From the NCBI RefSeq assembly GCF_964355755.1, contig NC_092671.1:7885001-7949000 (forward strand): 64,000 nt of DNA, in the 5' to 3' direction. Made by a program: the position numbers and the translations under genes. The notes below the pieces were generated by a model. It worked only from the letters and a program-made list of their open reading frames with translations, searched no databases and was not told where the DNA came from. This DNA comes from Antedon mediterranea. Taxonomy: Eukaryota; Echinodermata; Crinoidea; Comatulida; Antedonidae. This document shows positions 1 to 10,998 of the stretch, piece after piece. How positions within the stretch are numbered: position 1 is the stretch's first letter; each line of letters starts with the position of its first letter.

Positions 1-514
1 GTAAATAGTATATCGTGCCTAATTTAAAGTAAAAATATACAGAAAAGAAATTCAGATAAACAAAAAAAAGTAAATGTTAAAATAACAATGATATACATGC
101 ACAACACAATAATAAATACCAGTGTTTCTTTTTTTAAAACGAGAACAGAATTTCAGAACGAAAAATAACTTATTTTATTAAAGACCATTAAATAAGCAAT
201 TGAATGAAAGATTCAATTGAACTGTTATCTGTTATTCCAATGTTTAGGCCTATCATTATTATTTTGTGAGATCAAATTCGTACCTCAAAAAGTAAATAAT
301 TATAAGAAGTCTCAACCAATGGTCTACGTGGCAGTTCATATTTTACGGCATGCAATTCGTACTATTTTGATGATTGTTACTGATTAATAATATATGATAA
401 TACATCATTATTTTTGTCAATAATTACTAATCTCATATCTTGTCTCTCAATCCTTAGAATTGCTATGAAGTGACGAGTTATATTTTTAGTATGATCACCG
501 ATAATCCACCGATA

Positions 515-600
515 CTTATTACAACCGCCTCGGGCTGATGAATTGAGAGTTAATGACGGCTGGATGATGGGTTGACAGTCAAGATGTTAATAAACTTTTC
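515..600. promoter_or_regulatory. GC-richer island, possible conserved non-coding element
   Basis: This block is less AT-rich than its surroundings and is not repeated elsewhere in the window. It contains GGTTGACAG, which includes the TALE (Meis/Pknox) core TGACAG, followed by TTAATAAAC, which resembles a posterior-Hox/Cdx site. It lies about 3.8 kb upstream of the posterior Hox start codon. Enhancer status is inference only; no comparison with other species was possible. Confidence 0.22.
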
Positions 601-635
601 CCCTTGTAAGTGTTTTATTAATTATGTAAATTATA

Positions 636-948
636 TTATGTAAATAATAATAAAAATAAATAGTTTGATATGATATTCAAGCATTTGGTTGTTTGCTTAC
701 ACAATAAAATATTATTAATAAAAAAATGATATTTATAATATACGACTATCAATGATTTTGAAGATTTTTAGAAACTTTTTTTGTATGAATAGTTATGTAA
801 ATAATAATAAAAATAAATAGTTTGATAATGATATTCAAGCATTTGGTTGTTTGCTTACACAATAAAATATTATTAATAAAAAAATGATATTTATAATAAG
901 GACTATCAATGATTTTGAAGGTTTTTAGAAACTTTTTTGTATGAATAG
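636..948. repeat. 157-bp tandem duplication, two copies
   Basis: Copy 1 is 636-792 and copy 2 is 793-948. Both begin TTATGTAAATAATAATAA and end in TGTATGAATAG. They differ only by a few substitutions and 1-bp indels, for example ATATGATATT versus ATAATGATATT. The near identity indicates a recent local duplication of AT-rich DNA. No function is apparent. Confidence 0.85.
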
Positions 949-2048
949 GCCTTATTTTAAATGTTTAAAAACTAAAAGTTATATTAAATGTAATACACAG
1001 TCTCATGCCATAAGTCAGATTTTTCATGTTTGTTCAGCATTCTTGCTACTGTATTACGATATTGTAATGCGCTTACTTCGAAGAAAACATGATTGAGACC
1101 AATAAGTGCATTTGTTTTTCGATACAACGTATTTGTCTATGTAGTACCATACATTTTAATTTGATTCCAATGTCTATAATAAGCCTAAAACTCGCCTATA
1201 ACTCCAATTCTTTTCATCTATAGGCTAGACGAAGTCTGTCTGATAACAGCAACGAATGAAACAAACACAGTTCATTTTTTTTTGTGATGAAATGATTGTT
1301 GGTATATTGTTTTATATTTGTATAGACCAGGCCTATGATTGCTTTATTTTAATGTGTATATAACATTGCTATATTTTCTATAGTTTGATTTTGATAATCG
1401 TTTACTTTAAAAAGATCAGTTTTTGTTTAGCCATATTGGTCTATATAAATGGTTGGCCGGCGGTCAAGTTGATGCTGAGTATTTCATACATCGTATGTCT
1501 TCAATTTTTCTAGGCCCGTGTCATAAAGCACAAGAATATTTCTGTATTTGCTGCTAATAATTCATCGATTATTCATAACACAATTATGATAAAAAATTTA
1601 ATAGAAAGATGTGTTTTAAGAAAATAGAACAATAGAAAGTAGAATACTAGAAATCTGTTTAGTGCATTCAAATGTGTAACTTTATTTTTATTTAATCTTT
1701 TTATTATAACTCTAATAATGCACGGTGGTGTGTGGCTTAAAAACAAGTTAAGCACTAGAATTAGGTTTGTTATTGATAAAGTGAATAAAACATTCATGTT
1801 CTTTTTAATATGTAAATTTAATGTTAAATATTGTTTTGTAACCTGGGTATAATAAAAGATGTAAATTCCATAGGTACATATTTGACTTTTATTTAGTAAT
1901 TTAAGTTGCTTCCAAATTAACAATTGAATAGATATAAAATATAAAAAAATGAATGTTCAATTATTCATAAACATTTTTAATTTAGTAATAATAACATAAT
2001 ACTAATTATATCATTAATCGCAGGTAACAATGAATGATTTGTATATAT

Positions 2049-3380
2049 AAATATTATTATTTTGTTTCATATTCAAGAACAGCCGGTTATATCGATGTAC
2101 CGACCGCTACATTGACTATCGATGGAACTTTCCAGCTGCCTGGTATACGGTTAACGGGCTTGAGTAAACGGTTACAATTTTGACAATAATAGCTTCTCGA
2201 TCGTATACTACTACTTTATCTTTTTTTTTCTGAAACTAAGTGAACAAGAGATTGATGAAATAATATAATTAAAATATTAAATTATATTTAATACGTAAAT
2301 ATGCATATTTATGTTGTACGAAAGTCGCCCGCAATATATTAGGGAGATTATTATATTTTCATCATGTAAAACGTTTGATACGCTATAAAGAAATAAAGAT
2401 TAATTTAAATTAGATCACAAAAAAGTTCAATTTCAAGTTAATAACACTCACTATATAGAAATATATCATGACATAATTCATACCGTACCACCGTTCAAAC
2501 CCAGGCTAACCAGATTCCACTGGCATGGACTATTCAGGAAGAAGGGTCCACCTAAGTGCTAGGCCTAAATCCTTAATATTATAGTAAGTTAACGAAAAAA
2601 GAATATTAACCTTAATTTCAATTATACTACAACAACTTATCCGATGTTTAATAACATTTTGAGTATATAGATATTATTAAAATAAAAAAGAAACATGAAC
2701 GATTTCTACAAAAACTTATATTAAACAACGGACTTTGGTTTTGGCCTAGCCGTACCAGTGAGTACATTGAAGTATAAGTATAAATGTTTGGTTATAACAC
2801 TTTTAATACTCTAATATTAATAGTATATTGAGACCTAGCTAGTACTCTCATATTTATTATTGTCCCAAGATATCATCATCATCAGGATTGTTGTTAATGG
2901 GAGCTAAATGCATGAAAACGAATGGTTCATTGTAATAGTTTACGGGACATTGGTTTTTATTAAGTTCGGTGTATTCGATTCCATGATCCGAAAGATTACG
3001 ACGATATACAGTGTCTACAAGTTGTAAACGAGAACACAAAATGATTTTACATACTATACTTAACCAGATGCTAATAAGGTTAATATAATTATAGGCATAA
3101 TTAATTATATAATTTTAAAATAATTTAACGACTTTTCTAATGTGTTGACCCACGAATTAACCAATTAGGTCTATGGTGACATTTTGTTTTATAGATTTAT
3201 TTTACGTTACTGTATTATACTTCTTATGTATAGAGAGCCTACTGTACTGTGCTACGCATATTATACTCATTATATCATGTGCATGGATGGATTATAGTTT
3301 TTACTATCGATAGTCAATGTAGCGGTCGGTACATCGATATAACCGGCTGTTCTTGAATATGAAACAAAATAATAATATTT
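2049..3380. mobile_element. Foldback/MITE-like element with perfect 75-bp inverted repeats
   Basis: Bases 2049-2123 are an exact reverse complement of 3306-3380 over 75 bp. The repeat contains CAGCCGGTTATATCGATG and CGACCGCTACATTGAC. About 1.18 kb lies between the arms, with no transposase-like reading frame. Outside the arms I see no clear target-site duplication, so the ends may not be the true termini, or the arms may come from two insertions in opposite orientation. The class is unassigned. The exact identity suggests recent origin or gene conversion. Confidence 0.6.
3204..3301. repeat. About 98-bp dispersed repeat, copy A
   Basis: This segment, running from ACGTTACTGTATTATACTTC to GGATGGATTATAGTTTT, occurs again in reverse orientation at 5824-5923 inside the intron of the posterior Hox gene, with a handful of substitutions and indels. 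It sits just inside the right arm of the 75-bp inverted repeat. The intronic copy is not accompanied by that arm, so this is a separate short interspersed element. Confidence 0.7.
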
Positions 3381-3899
3381 AGTAGACTCAATTTTCTACC
3401 TCAAATTATAACAAAGCATAAGTGAATAAATCGATTGTCCATCTTTATAATATTATCATTTATAATAGAAATAAGCAACAATGATTTGATTATAATCATG
3501 AGGGAAGAATACTTATATCTCCATGTTATAATTAAGTGCGTATTGTAAAAACAATATGGAAAGGCAATCAAATTAGTTCTTCAAACACGTTTTACACTTT
3601 GATGTACCGCTGATGAGTTTTAAAATCACATGATATGTATGTTATTTTCATTTCCTAGATTACTAAATAAACAAATTGAAATCTTGTTTCAATGTTCAAA
3701 AGAAAAAATAATAATTTGTAGAATAATTATATAATTAATATACTATGAATTATATCGGTTTTATAAACATAAAAGAAAAGTTTCTGTTATTTTGCTGAAA
3801 GGCATAACTTTATGTCATTAATAGAGTTAACGTGCTTGTTGGTGTCTTGTCCTAGTCGGTGGTTCTCTTCTGATCCTTATAGGTAATTTACGGTAGGCC

Positions 3900-4373
3900 G
3901 TTAATTGGTGTCTTTGAGGAAGCGCCTAGTTAGTGTGTCTTCGATGTGTTTCACTATTCAAAACTCAAGCAAACATTCCTTTTGTTTCGTTGGTTGATCG
4001 CAATCACGTGACAGTTAGTGTGCAATAAACATGGGTGCATTCGATGAACTCTGTGAACTACTGACCAATACAGATCATAAGGGGACCATTCCGCCAACCA
4101 ACTCGTCTGCATTTGTACTTCGGACTTAATTTCGTCACTGGATGGACATTTTGATTTCGCAATAAACCCACCTAGGAAATTTAGTGGAATAAACAAGTTC
4201 AACTTTGAGCATATCAAATATCGTCTCTGACACACGTGAAAAATATACTATGAAGAATGTATTTACTGCTGTATCTTGACCACTGTTAGTTAAGTTCAAA
4301 TCAGCGCATCAGATTCAACGATTTGCCTAATTGCTATCTTTACCGAACAGAAAACAGTTTTGTTTTGGACATT
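3900..4373 (+). promoter_or_regulatory. Promoter-proximal / 5' UTR region of the posterior Hox gene
   Basis: The region is clearly less AT-rich than the flanks. It contains an E-box CACGTG (4005-4010) that runs into a TALE core TGACAG (4009-4014), then GCAATAAAC at 4022-4030, a second GCAATAAAC at 4159-4167 and GGAATAAAC at 4186-4194. AATAAA/TTTATT is the core preferred by Abd-B-class Hox and Cdx proteins, so auto- or cross-regulation is plausible. No convincing TATA box was found, so the transcription start is not placed. A 32-codon upstream ORF lies within it. Confidence 0.4.
4031..4129 (+). other. Upstream ORF of 32 codons
   Basis: An ATG at 4031, immediately after a CAATAAAC box, opens a frame ending at TAA 4127-4129. 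The product would start MGAFDELCELLTN and end VLRT. It ends 244 nt before the Hox ATG at 4374 and is in a different frame. If the transcript starts upstream of 4031 this would act as a uORF. Long structured leaders with uORFs are known in Hox mRNAs, but here both the leader extent and translation are inference. Confidence 0.3.
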
Positions 4374-4812
4374 ATGCAGCAATTTGAGACGAAAATACAG
4401 AACCCTCATTTGGATGGGCTCCAGAATGCAGCATCGAAGTCGTTTCATTCTTATAGCCCTTTTTACGAGAGCCCAGGCAACAATAATACTCATCTACCGT
4501 TACCATCTAACGGTAGTTACGTAGGATTTGTGGGTACTTTTCCATATCATGGAACCGGTGCATGTACCACGGCGCCGACAATACCGGCTTATACGTCTGC
4601 CGAATCGGGCCCCTGGCCACTACATCATTCCGAGAAAACACATACGTTTTCACATTTTTATCACCAATCGCCGTATAACTCTGGGCCAGGTTTTACTTCA
4701 CCACCCATGGGACAGAATGAACTATCACATATGAAGAGCCAATTTCATTCCGTATCTCACTCGCCAATCCAGTCGGCAGCTGCATTACAACGAAGTGGTC
4801 ATACTTTACAAG
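4374..4812 (+). CDS. Hox11/13a: Posterior Hox protein, exon 1 (Hox11/13a-like)
   Basis: First coding exon of an Abd-B-class Hox transcription factor, 146 codons plus one base. The start is the first ATG in the frame; the frame is open from 4290 but has no earlier ATG. The encoded N-terminal region is low-complexity and rich in Ser, Pro, His, Tyr and Gly, as is usual for the activation region of posterior Hox proteins, and I recognise no conserved domain in it. The exon ends CAA G and is followed by donor GTAATA at 4813, phase 1. Joining to the acceptor at 10708 restores the frame exactly (split codon G+AT, Asp147). An unspliced reading would add only a short run of residues to a stop at 4848. 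The Hox11/13a name rests on the homeodomain in exon 2. Confidence 0.85.
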
Positions 4813-5823
4813 GTAATAAAATTGCTACTATTGTAATCAAAACGAATTAGTCGTGACGTATTTTAAGCGAGTTTGACGTAAATTTAATACCCCTACAGTA
4901 GAAAAAAGTTAATATAATTTTAAATTACAGGGGGTAAAAAGGCCTTGATATAAATACATACGATTATATTTCGTTAAAACATATCGATTTCATATTGACG
5001 TCGAAGAACTTGCTCATGTCGTTTATTCACCACGGAAATTGTAAGTTAACGATGGTCTTCTTTTCAAAAACTTTTTTTTTAATGTACAAACTATTTTAGA
5101 ATATCGGTCACTGTATTTATTGTATTATTACATGTGATGGTTTATAATATAACAAAAATGTTGTTCAACAGCTGTAGATGTAAAATCTATTATTCCAAAT
5201 GTCACTTTACCAAAATTGGAAATAAAATGTAATGTTCGAAATAACCATGTCTTAGAAATCAAATCAAAAGACCAATTCTTATAATGGTTTAAACAAGAAA
5301 CTGGATTTCAATGCAACAAACATTGATCAGATTTTGATCTTATTATCATAATTATAGCACAAATTAGATCAACTCAATCTGAACTGTTCTTTAATAACAG
5401 TAGATGTGACAGTTCTATGGAAATATATAAATAGGCCTAACTAATAATAATAGTTAATAATATTTTCTAAGCGTCTAGTCTAATTTTGTACATGCTAAAT
5501 TAATGGAGCTCTGATGTAAAGTTTATTTTGTAAGGAGGGATCATCGTCCCTAATTAGGTATCATCAGCTGATCTGCTTTATTTTTAGCAATTCTAATTAC
5601 AGAATAAAGAATTGTATAGAACTGTGCAAAAGTAGGCTTATAAATGTGGAACAGCCTATTAGCTGCCGTCGAATTCAGATGAAAATATAAGTTTAACTAT
5701 TCGTGTTTCGAATAGTCCTAAAATCCCCATTAGTTTTGTCGGTTGCAGTAAAAGCATTACAGTATGTATATTAATAACCCAATAGTACTTATCTTATGAT
5801 ACATGAAATGGAGAAAATAGTGT

Positions 5824-5923
5824 AAAACTATAATCCATCCATGAACATGATATAATGAGTATAATATGCGTAGCACAGTACAGTAGGCTATCTATACATC
5901 TAAGAAGTATAATACAGTAACGT
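5824..5923. repeat. About 98-bp dispersed repeat, copy B (inverted)
   Basis: Reverse complement of 3204-3301, from AAAACTATAATCCATCC to AATACAGTAACGT, differing by a few bases. It lies in the Hox intron. Neither copy has coding potential. It is probably a degraded non-autonomous mobile element; terminal repeats or target duplications were not identified. Confidence 0.7.
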
Positions 5924-7261
5924 CTATATCTTTCTAGTATTCCTGACGTCATTAACCTTTCTCTTGTTACAATTAACTAGTTATTATTACTGATTATTAT
6001 GAGAGCAAAGTGTATTGAAATTTTACAGTGTTTTGGTTAAACTTCGTCAGTATTCGTTAAGTCCGGGAAATAGTAAAAATTAATAGTACGCGTTGCCTTT
6101 GATGTTGTACTAACAACCACCATTGAAAGTGATTTTGTCTCAGTATTGTTCCTGTATTGTTTCCGTTTTTATATCACGTAGTTTTTGTTTTGATTCGTTT
6201 TATAACAAAATTGACATTTTACCCAATGACCTTTGTGACCTAATTAATAATACATTTACTGATTAAATTATGTTTTATTGTGTGTATACGTCTTACTTCT
6301 GTTTGAATTAAAATGCGTTCTTACAATGTTTCTGTTAATATTGGATTTTATAGTGCAGTCTCCAGGCAAAGAATAACATTTGCATATTTTACAGTAATGT
6401 AGTTTTACAATTTTGTTATTTGCAAACAAATAGTCACGATTTCTATTCAACGAGCATTATTTGAATTTATTTTTTATACAGCACGTTAACTATATCTTTA
6501 CAAACAAAATCATATTTTGATTGAATGAATTCTGACGGAGAAAACCCTGGCTTGTGTGTAGGACATGGGCTTGGTTTACCAATAGGCCTAGTAACTTGCA
6601 TGCCTAACTTAGGACAAACAATGAGTCACCATTAATATTGATATATTATTATAATATTTATGTTTTTATAATGTTTATAGTGAATATGAATATAAACTTA
6701 TACAGACATAAGTCTAATATCAGGCATACAGTTATGTATACAATATGATTTAACGTGTCTGCTCTCGCATGGCTTAGGCCTATACAAAGATTAATTCCTA
6801 ATTATCAATCACATATTAATAAAATGTATATCTTATACGAGTTTTAACATTAATAATTTTTCTTTATCACATTATTAGGCCTACTTAAGTTAAATAAGCG
6901 TAAGCTGTAATCTCAATCAACACGTTTTGTACCGCAATGTATTGTACCATTATTTGTTTTATAAAGTACAAGACACATCGTTTGTTGTAAGACACTTAAA
7001 CGAATAAATAATGTTGATCGGTTATTTATAATATATTCTACTATCTACGGTAACATTTCATATAGTTGTTTAAAATACTACAGTTCTAACATTTGTTTTG
7101 TATGTGTTATTTAAACAAACATAAATAAAGCAAAATTAGGGCTATATATTCGCTTACAAGACAATTAAATAATTAAATATCAAAATACGAAACGTAAAGA
7201 AAATCAAATAAAACTATGTATAAGTTCTTGTATATCTTTTACGTTTCTATCATTATTAATA

Positions 7262-7425
7262 ATAGAATGTTCCTCAGCGAAGCGGGAAGCTAATGAAACA
7301 AGCTTGGGGCAGCCATTAAACTATAGGAAATCGTCCGAAAGCAGCCTGAGCATAGCCTAAGGAAATAATAAACCGAGCACTTGTTAAACCTTCAACAAGC
7401 GCAAAGATCTTTATAAATATGTTGA
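7262..7425. promoter_or_regulatory. GC-richer intronic island, candidate enhancer
   Basis: The block stands out from the AT-rich intron, with runs such as CAGCGAAGCGGGAAGC, CTTGGGGCAGCC and AAAGCAGCCTGAGC. It ends next to TTTATAAAT, an Abd-B/Cdx-like core. It is single copy in the window and has no reading frame. Intronic enhancers are common in Hox genes; this assignment is inference from composition and place only. Confidence 0.25.
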
Positions 7426-10400
7426 AACAACTAAATACTAATTATCAAATTGAGTAATTAGATAATATAGTTTTATACTTTTTTTATACAAAAGAGTAAC
7501 TGTTTAATAACTCGCTTGCTTCCAGATGCAGACGTTTTATGCAATTATTCTGACTTTTATTCTGTGTCTCGTGTAACAGATTAGATTCAAATAATAATTT
7601 GAAAGTATTAAATGATTTATAATAACAATTATATATAACTAAAGATGAAGTAGATTTAATTTTATATCTATGTTCTATATAGCAATGAGTTGAATAGATA
7701 ATAGGCCTAGTGTTGTTAAAATACTATTTCGATAGCACTAATATCGCCATTTTGAAGATTGTTATTAACCACCTACAACCCATATATTAAATATTCTGAT
7801 ACCTTACGATATATGTTTTATTTTGAAAATTCTTGGCAAATAATTTAGTTAATAGTTTCAATAATGAATAATTAATTTAATGTTTATAACATTTCCTGTA
7901 AACTGTGTTCAAATTATGTTTAAAGGATTTTTTTTATTCGCTATTAAACCTTTTTAATATAAAACTGTAGTAGGCCTATATATTTCTATATTCGTTGTTA
8001 TGCTTCTCAATGAACGTAAAATACAAATTTAAATACCAATGCAAAACGATCAGGCCTTAACCCTATTAGTATCAGCTACTATAGGATTATCTAGCTTGAG
8101 ATAGAAGTGTTGATTATTTTAAACTATTTTTTAAATCACAGGGAAATATTCATAGTAAACCGTATGTTCAATGTTGTTACGTTATTATTTTCACTTCAAA
8201 CGTGTAGGGCCTACCAAGCCAATGGGACCCCAAGCCAACAAATAACACGTTTTTTGGGGTAGGAAGGATTGATTGTTATATGCCTATTGTATTGCATTTA
8301 ATTTAACTTTTCAGTCAGTAAGTACTATACATAAACTATACACACACGCCTAATGGACACATGTTATCTTGTATAGGGGTTAATGGGGAAGAATATTTCT
8401 TGTTGAATCAACTTATATTATACTAATGTTAGGTATTAATCAATATAAATATGCAAATGAGCAGGGCCAGACTATAATCACCTTTTTCTTTGTCGGTGTT
8501 TCGGTACCCCTTTGACTCTTACATCCAAGGACTTGTCTGTTGAAATTGTAATTTTGCGCCTGTGTGAGCTGTTAAAAGAGAGTTAAATACCTGCCAATTT
8601 TATCACCTTTTTGCTAGTAAGGACATTACTGTTTGTATGTACTGTACACATAATGATCATCTTCTCATTTCCGATCTCAGACTTTTTTACGGTCCGGTAA
8701 AAGTTAATTCTTTAATTCATCTGGTTGTTATAAATCTCTAGGCCTACGGCAACAACATCACAACTTCATGAAATTTAGGCTAGGCATAAACATACTGTAA
8801 TTGTTGATTTCCCTCACATCTAATCTAAACGACTATTTTTTATTTGTAGTCTACAGTAAATAAGTAGGCATAAACGTGGACGGTAATTGTCCGTGTTATA
8901 TATTTATTTTATTTTCATTTATAAACTCTTCTAGTAAACATTGATTTTGAGGAAGTTTATAATCGTGAAGTACGATCAATGTTAATGATGCAGTATATCA
9001 GTAATTGGCGACCCTGTCGTCTGTTGTAGTAAAAATAAAATCGAATACATTTGTTACTAGTCTGTTTAGTTAAACCACCTAAGTTAACATGCAAATGTTG
9101 TTGCATTTTCTGTACACTATAGTTTTGACAGTCATTGTACTATTTTATACAACAAATATGGATTTTTCTTGCCGATAAACATGAAGTTATTTCGTTGGCA
9201 ATTGTATCACAGATTGCTTTATTTGACATTGCTATCGAGCTAAGTTTTGCACCTGTCTAGAAGCAGGTCATAATGACGCTGTCGGTTCATACTGTTTAAT
9301 AGCTTAGGCCCAACTTATTCTGTCTCAAATGGAGACAAAAATGAATTTATATCAACACTCACAACTGAAGTTATGAGCGATAAAAATGTCGTATTGATGA
9401 AGGTGAAGGCTGATGGGAGGAAAAATAAAAGTCAAAATCTCAGCAAGGAAAACAGCAGATGATAAATGATATTGTTTCTTGTATAAAGTGAAATCCATGA
9501 TTATTCTATCCATTATATAATACTATTATTACTATTAATAATATTATTGCTCTGTTATTAACTTAATTTGGCAGTTAGTATTGTTCTTTTAAATTGAATA
9601 TAGGGCATAGGCATATTGTATTTAAGAAGAATTTCTATTGTTATTTTATTATGATAATGGACAAGTAAAGCATTTCAGTATTCAGTAACATATTAAAAAA
9701 CGATTTCGCATTACATAATACAACATCAACGTAACAATAATAATGAATATTATATCGTATTGAATAAAGTTTTACTTCCACAGTTTTCTAAATCATAATT
9801 TTAAGTAAAATATTAAAGACATATTAATTATTTTCTTACTAACTTGAATATTGCCGTCATTGCATCCTGAATATAGGCTTACAATTTTGTTAAATAGAAA
9901 ACATTGCCACTTAAATATTTTCTTGTTGGTATTAAACATTTATTACTCTTAGTTTGATAGAGGTCTTAACACATTCCCTAATTTTAAATTTCATACAATC
10001 GCTCTTAGTAATTGAAGGTTACTATTATTATGATTAAAATTTAATCTTGATTTTATTTTTTTTTAAAAAGATTTTCTGTATTTTATATTAAAATCTATCC
10101 TCTATCATATAGAGGTAGGCCTATGCCTATTATTTCTATTTTTTCCCCCAAAAAATATAATGAAAAATTCAAACACATCTTGTCCAATGCGCCATGTGCA
10201 ATGTATATTGCGCAATGTTACTCGCAAAATGAATTGTGCATAATAATGCGCATATTGCAATGCAATGCACATTCGAAATCATCAATAACGATTAGGTTAT
10301 GTGCTTATTTAGTCTAAAATATGAAGTGAATGTTAAAAATTGTCCTGAATCTTAACCTATATATGATACGTTTAATGTATAATTAACTAGGCCTACTAGA

Positions 10401-10708
10401 TATTATTACTATATTCTTGATTAAGTTTCGAATATTAGGCCTACAATTATGATTGGGTAATATGAAATCAATGTTTTAATTATGTTGTTCATTCAGCGCA
10501 GGGTAAGAAAGAGAAATCGTCTGTAATGACCCTAATCTGGTAATATAACAATTTTATTATCTATAACATTTCAACAGTTTTATTACATCATCCAAGGATC
10601 CAAGGGTCATCACTTCTGAACAAATTACTAGGTTTGTCATGTTTTACGATCATGAAAATGAAAAGAAACATTAGTATAACAAGGATTGTATTCAATTTAT
10701 CATTACAG

Positions 10709-10998
10709 ATGGACCTAATGAAAATAGTTATAACTGGATGACTCAAACTGCAACGATACGAACACGCAAGAAACGGAAGCCATATACAAAATACCAGACG
10801 TTTGAGCTGGAGAAAGAGTTTCTGTACAATATGTACCTAACTAGAGAGAGACGATCACACATATCAAGGGCTCTAAACTTATCGGAGAGGCAGGTGAAAA
10901 TATGGTTTCAAAATCGACGAATGAAACTGAAAAAGATGAGGACGCGGGAAGAACGGGATCGCAAACAAAGGGAGCAAACCCAACAACCCACAAGCTAA
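10709..10998 (+). CDS. Hox11/13a: Posterior Hox protein, exon 2 with homeodomain (Hox11/13a-like)
   Basis: Second and last coding exon, completing a 242-residue DNA-binding transcription factor that acts in the nucleus in axial/posterior patterning. After the splice, the segment NSYNWM (Trp156) is the degenerate hexapeptide (PBC-contact) motif; the linker to the homeodomain is eight residues. The homeodomain is residues 165-224, starting [13 protein letters not shown], with helix 3 [17 protein letters not shown] and the invariant W48, F49, N51 and R53. KKRKPYTK and [10 protein letters not shown] mark it as Abd-B class. The pattern RRSHISRAL is what I recall for ambulacrarian Hox11/13a, with 11/13b the main alternative. 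The tail after the homeodomain is short and polar (REERDRKQ). Stop TAA is at 10996-10998. Confidence 0.93.

Larger units (their letters stand above)
1..3899. other. Upstream intergenic region of the posterior Hox gene
   Basis: No supportable gene is seen. The stretch is AT-rich and holds a 157-bp tandem duplication (636-948), a GC-richer island near 515-600, and a pair of perfect 75-bp inverted repeats (2049-2123 and 3306-3380) around about 1.2 kb of unrelated DNA. The open frames here are short, T/A-driven and without recognisable motifs. In a collinear cluster the next more posterior Hox gene would be expected further left, outside the window. Confidence 0.6.
4813..10708 (+). other. Phase-1 intron of the posterior Hox gene
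   Basis: The donor is CAAG|GTAATA and the acceptor is TTATCATTACAG|ATGG. The intron is 5896 bp. Posterior Hox genes typically carry one intron just upstream of the homeobox, which matches. It holds an inverted copy of the 98-bp repeat (5824-5923) and a GC-richer island near 7262-7425. About ten TAGGCCTA palindromes are scattered in it. No other gene is seen; the 64-codon frame at 10123-10317 looks like chance. Confidence 0.85.

Noticed and set aside
1573-1923. 116-codon minus-strand frame
   Set aside because: Hydrophobic and Ile/Leu/Asn-rich in low-complexity AT-rich DNA, without motifs.
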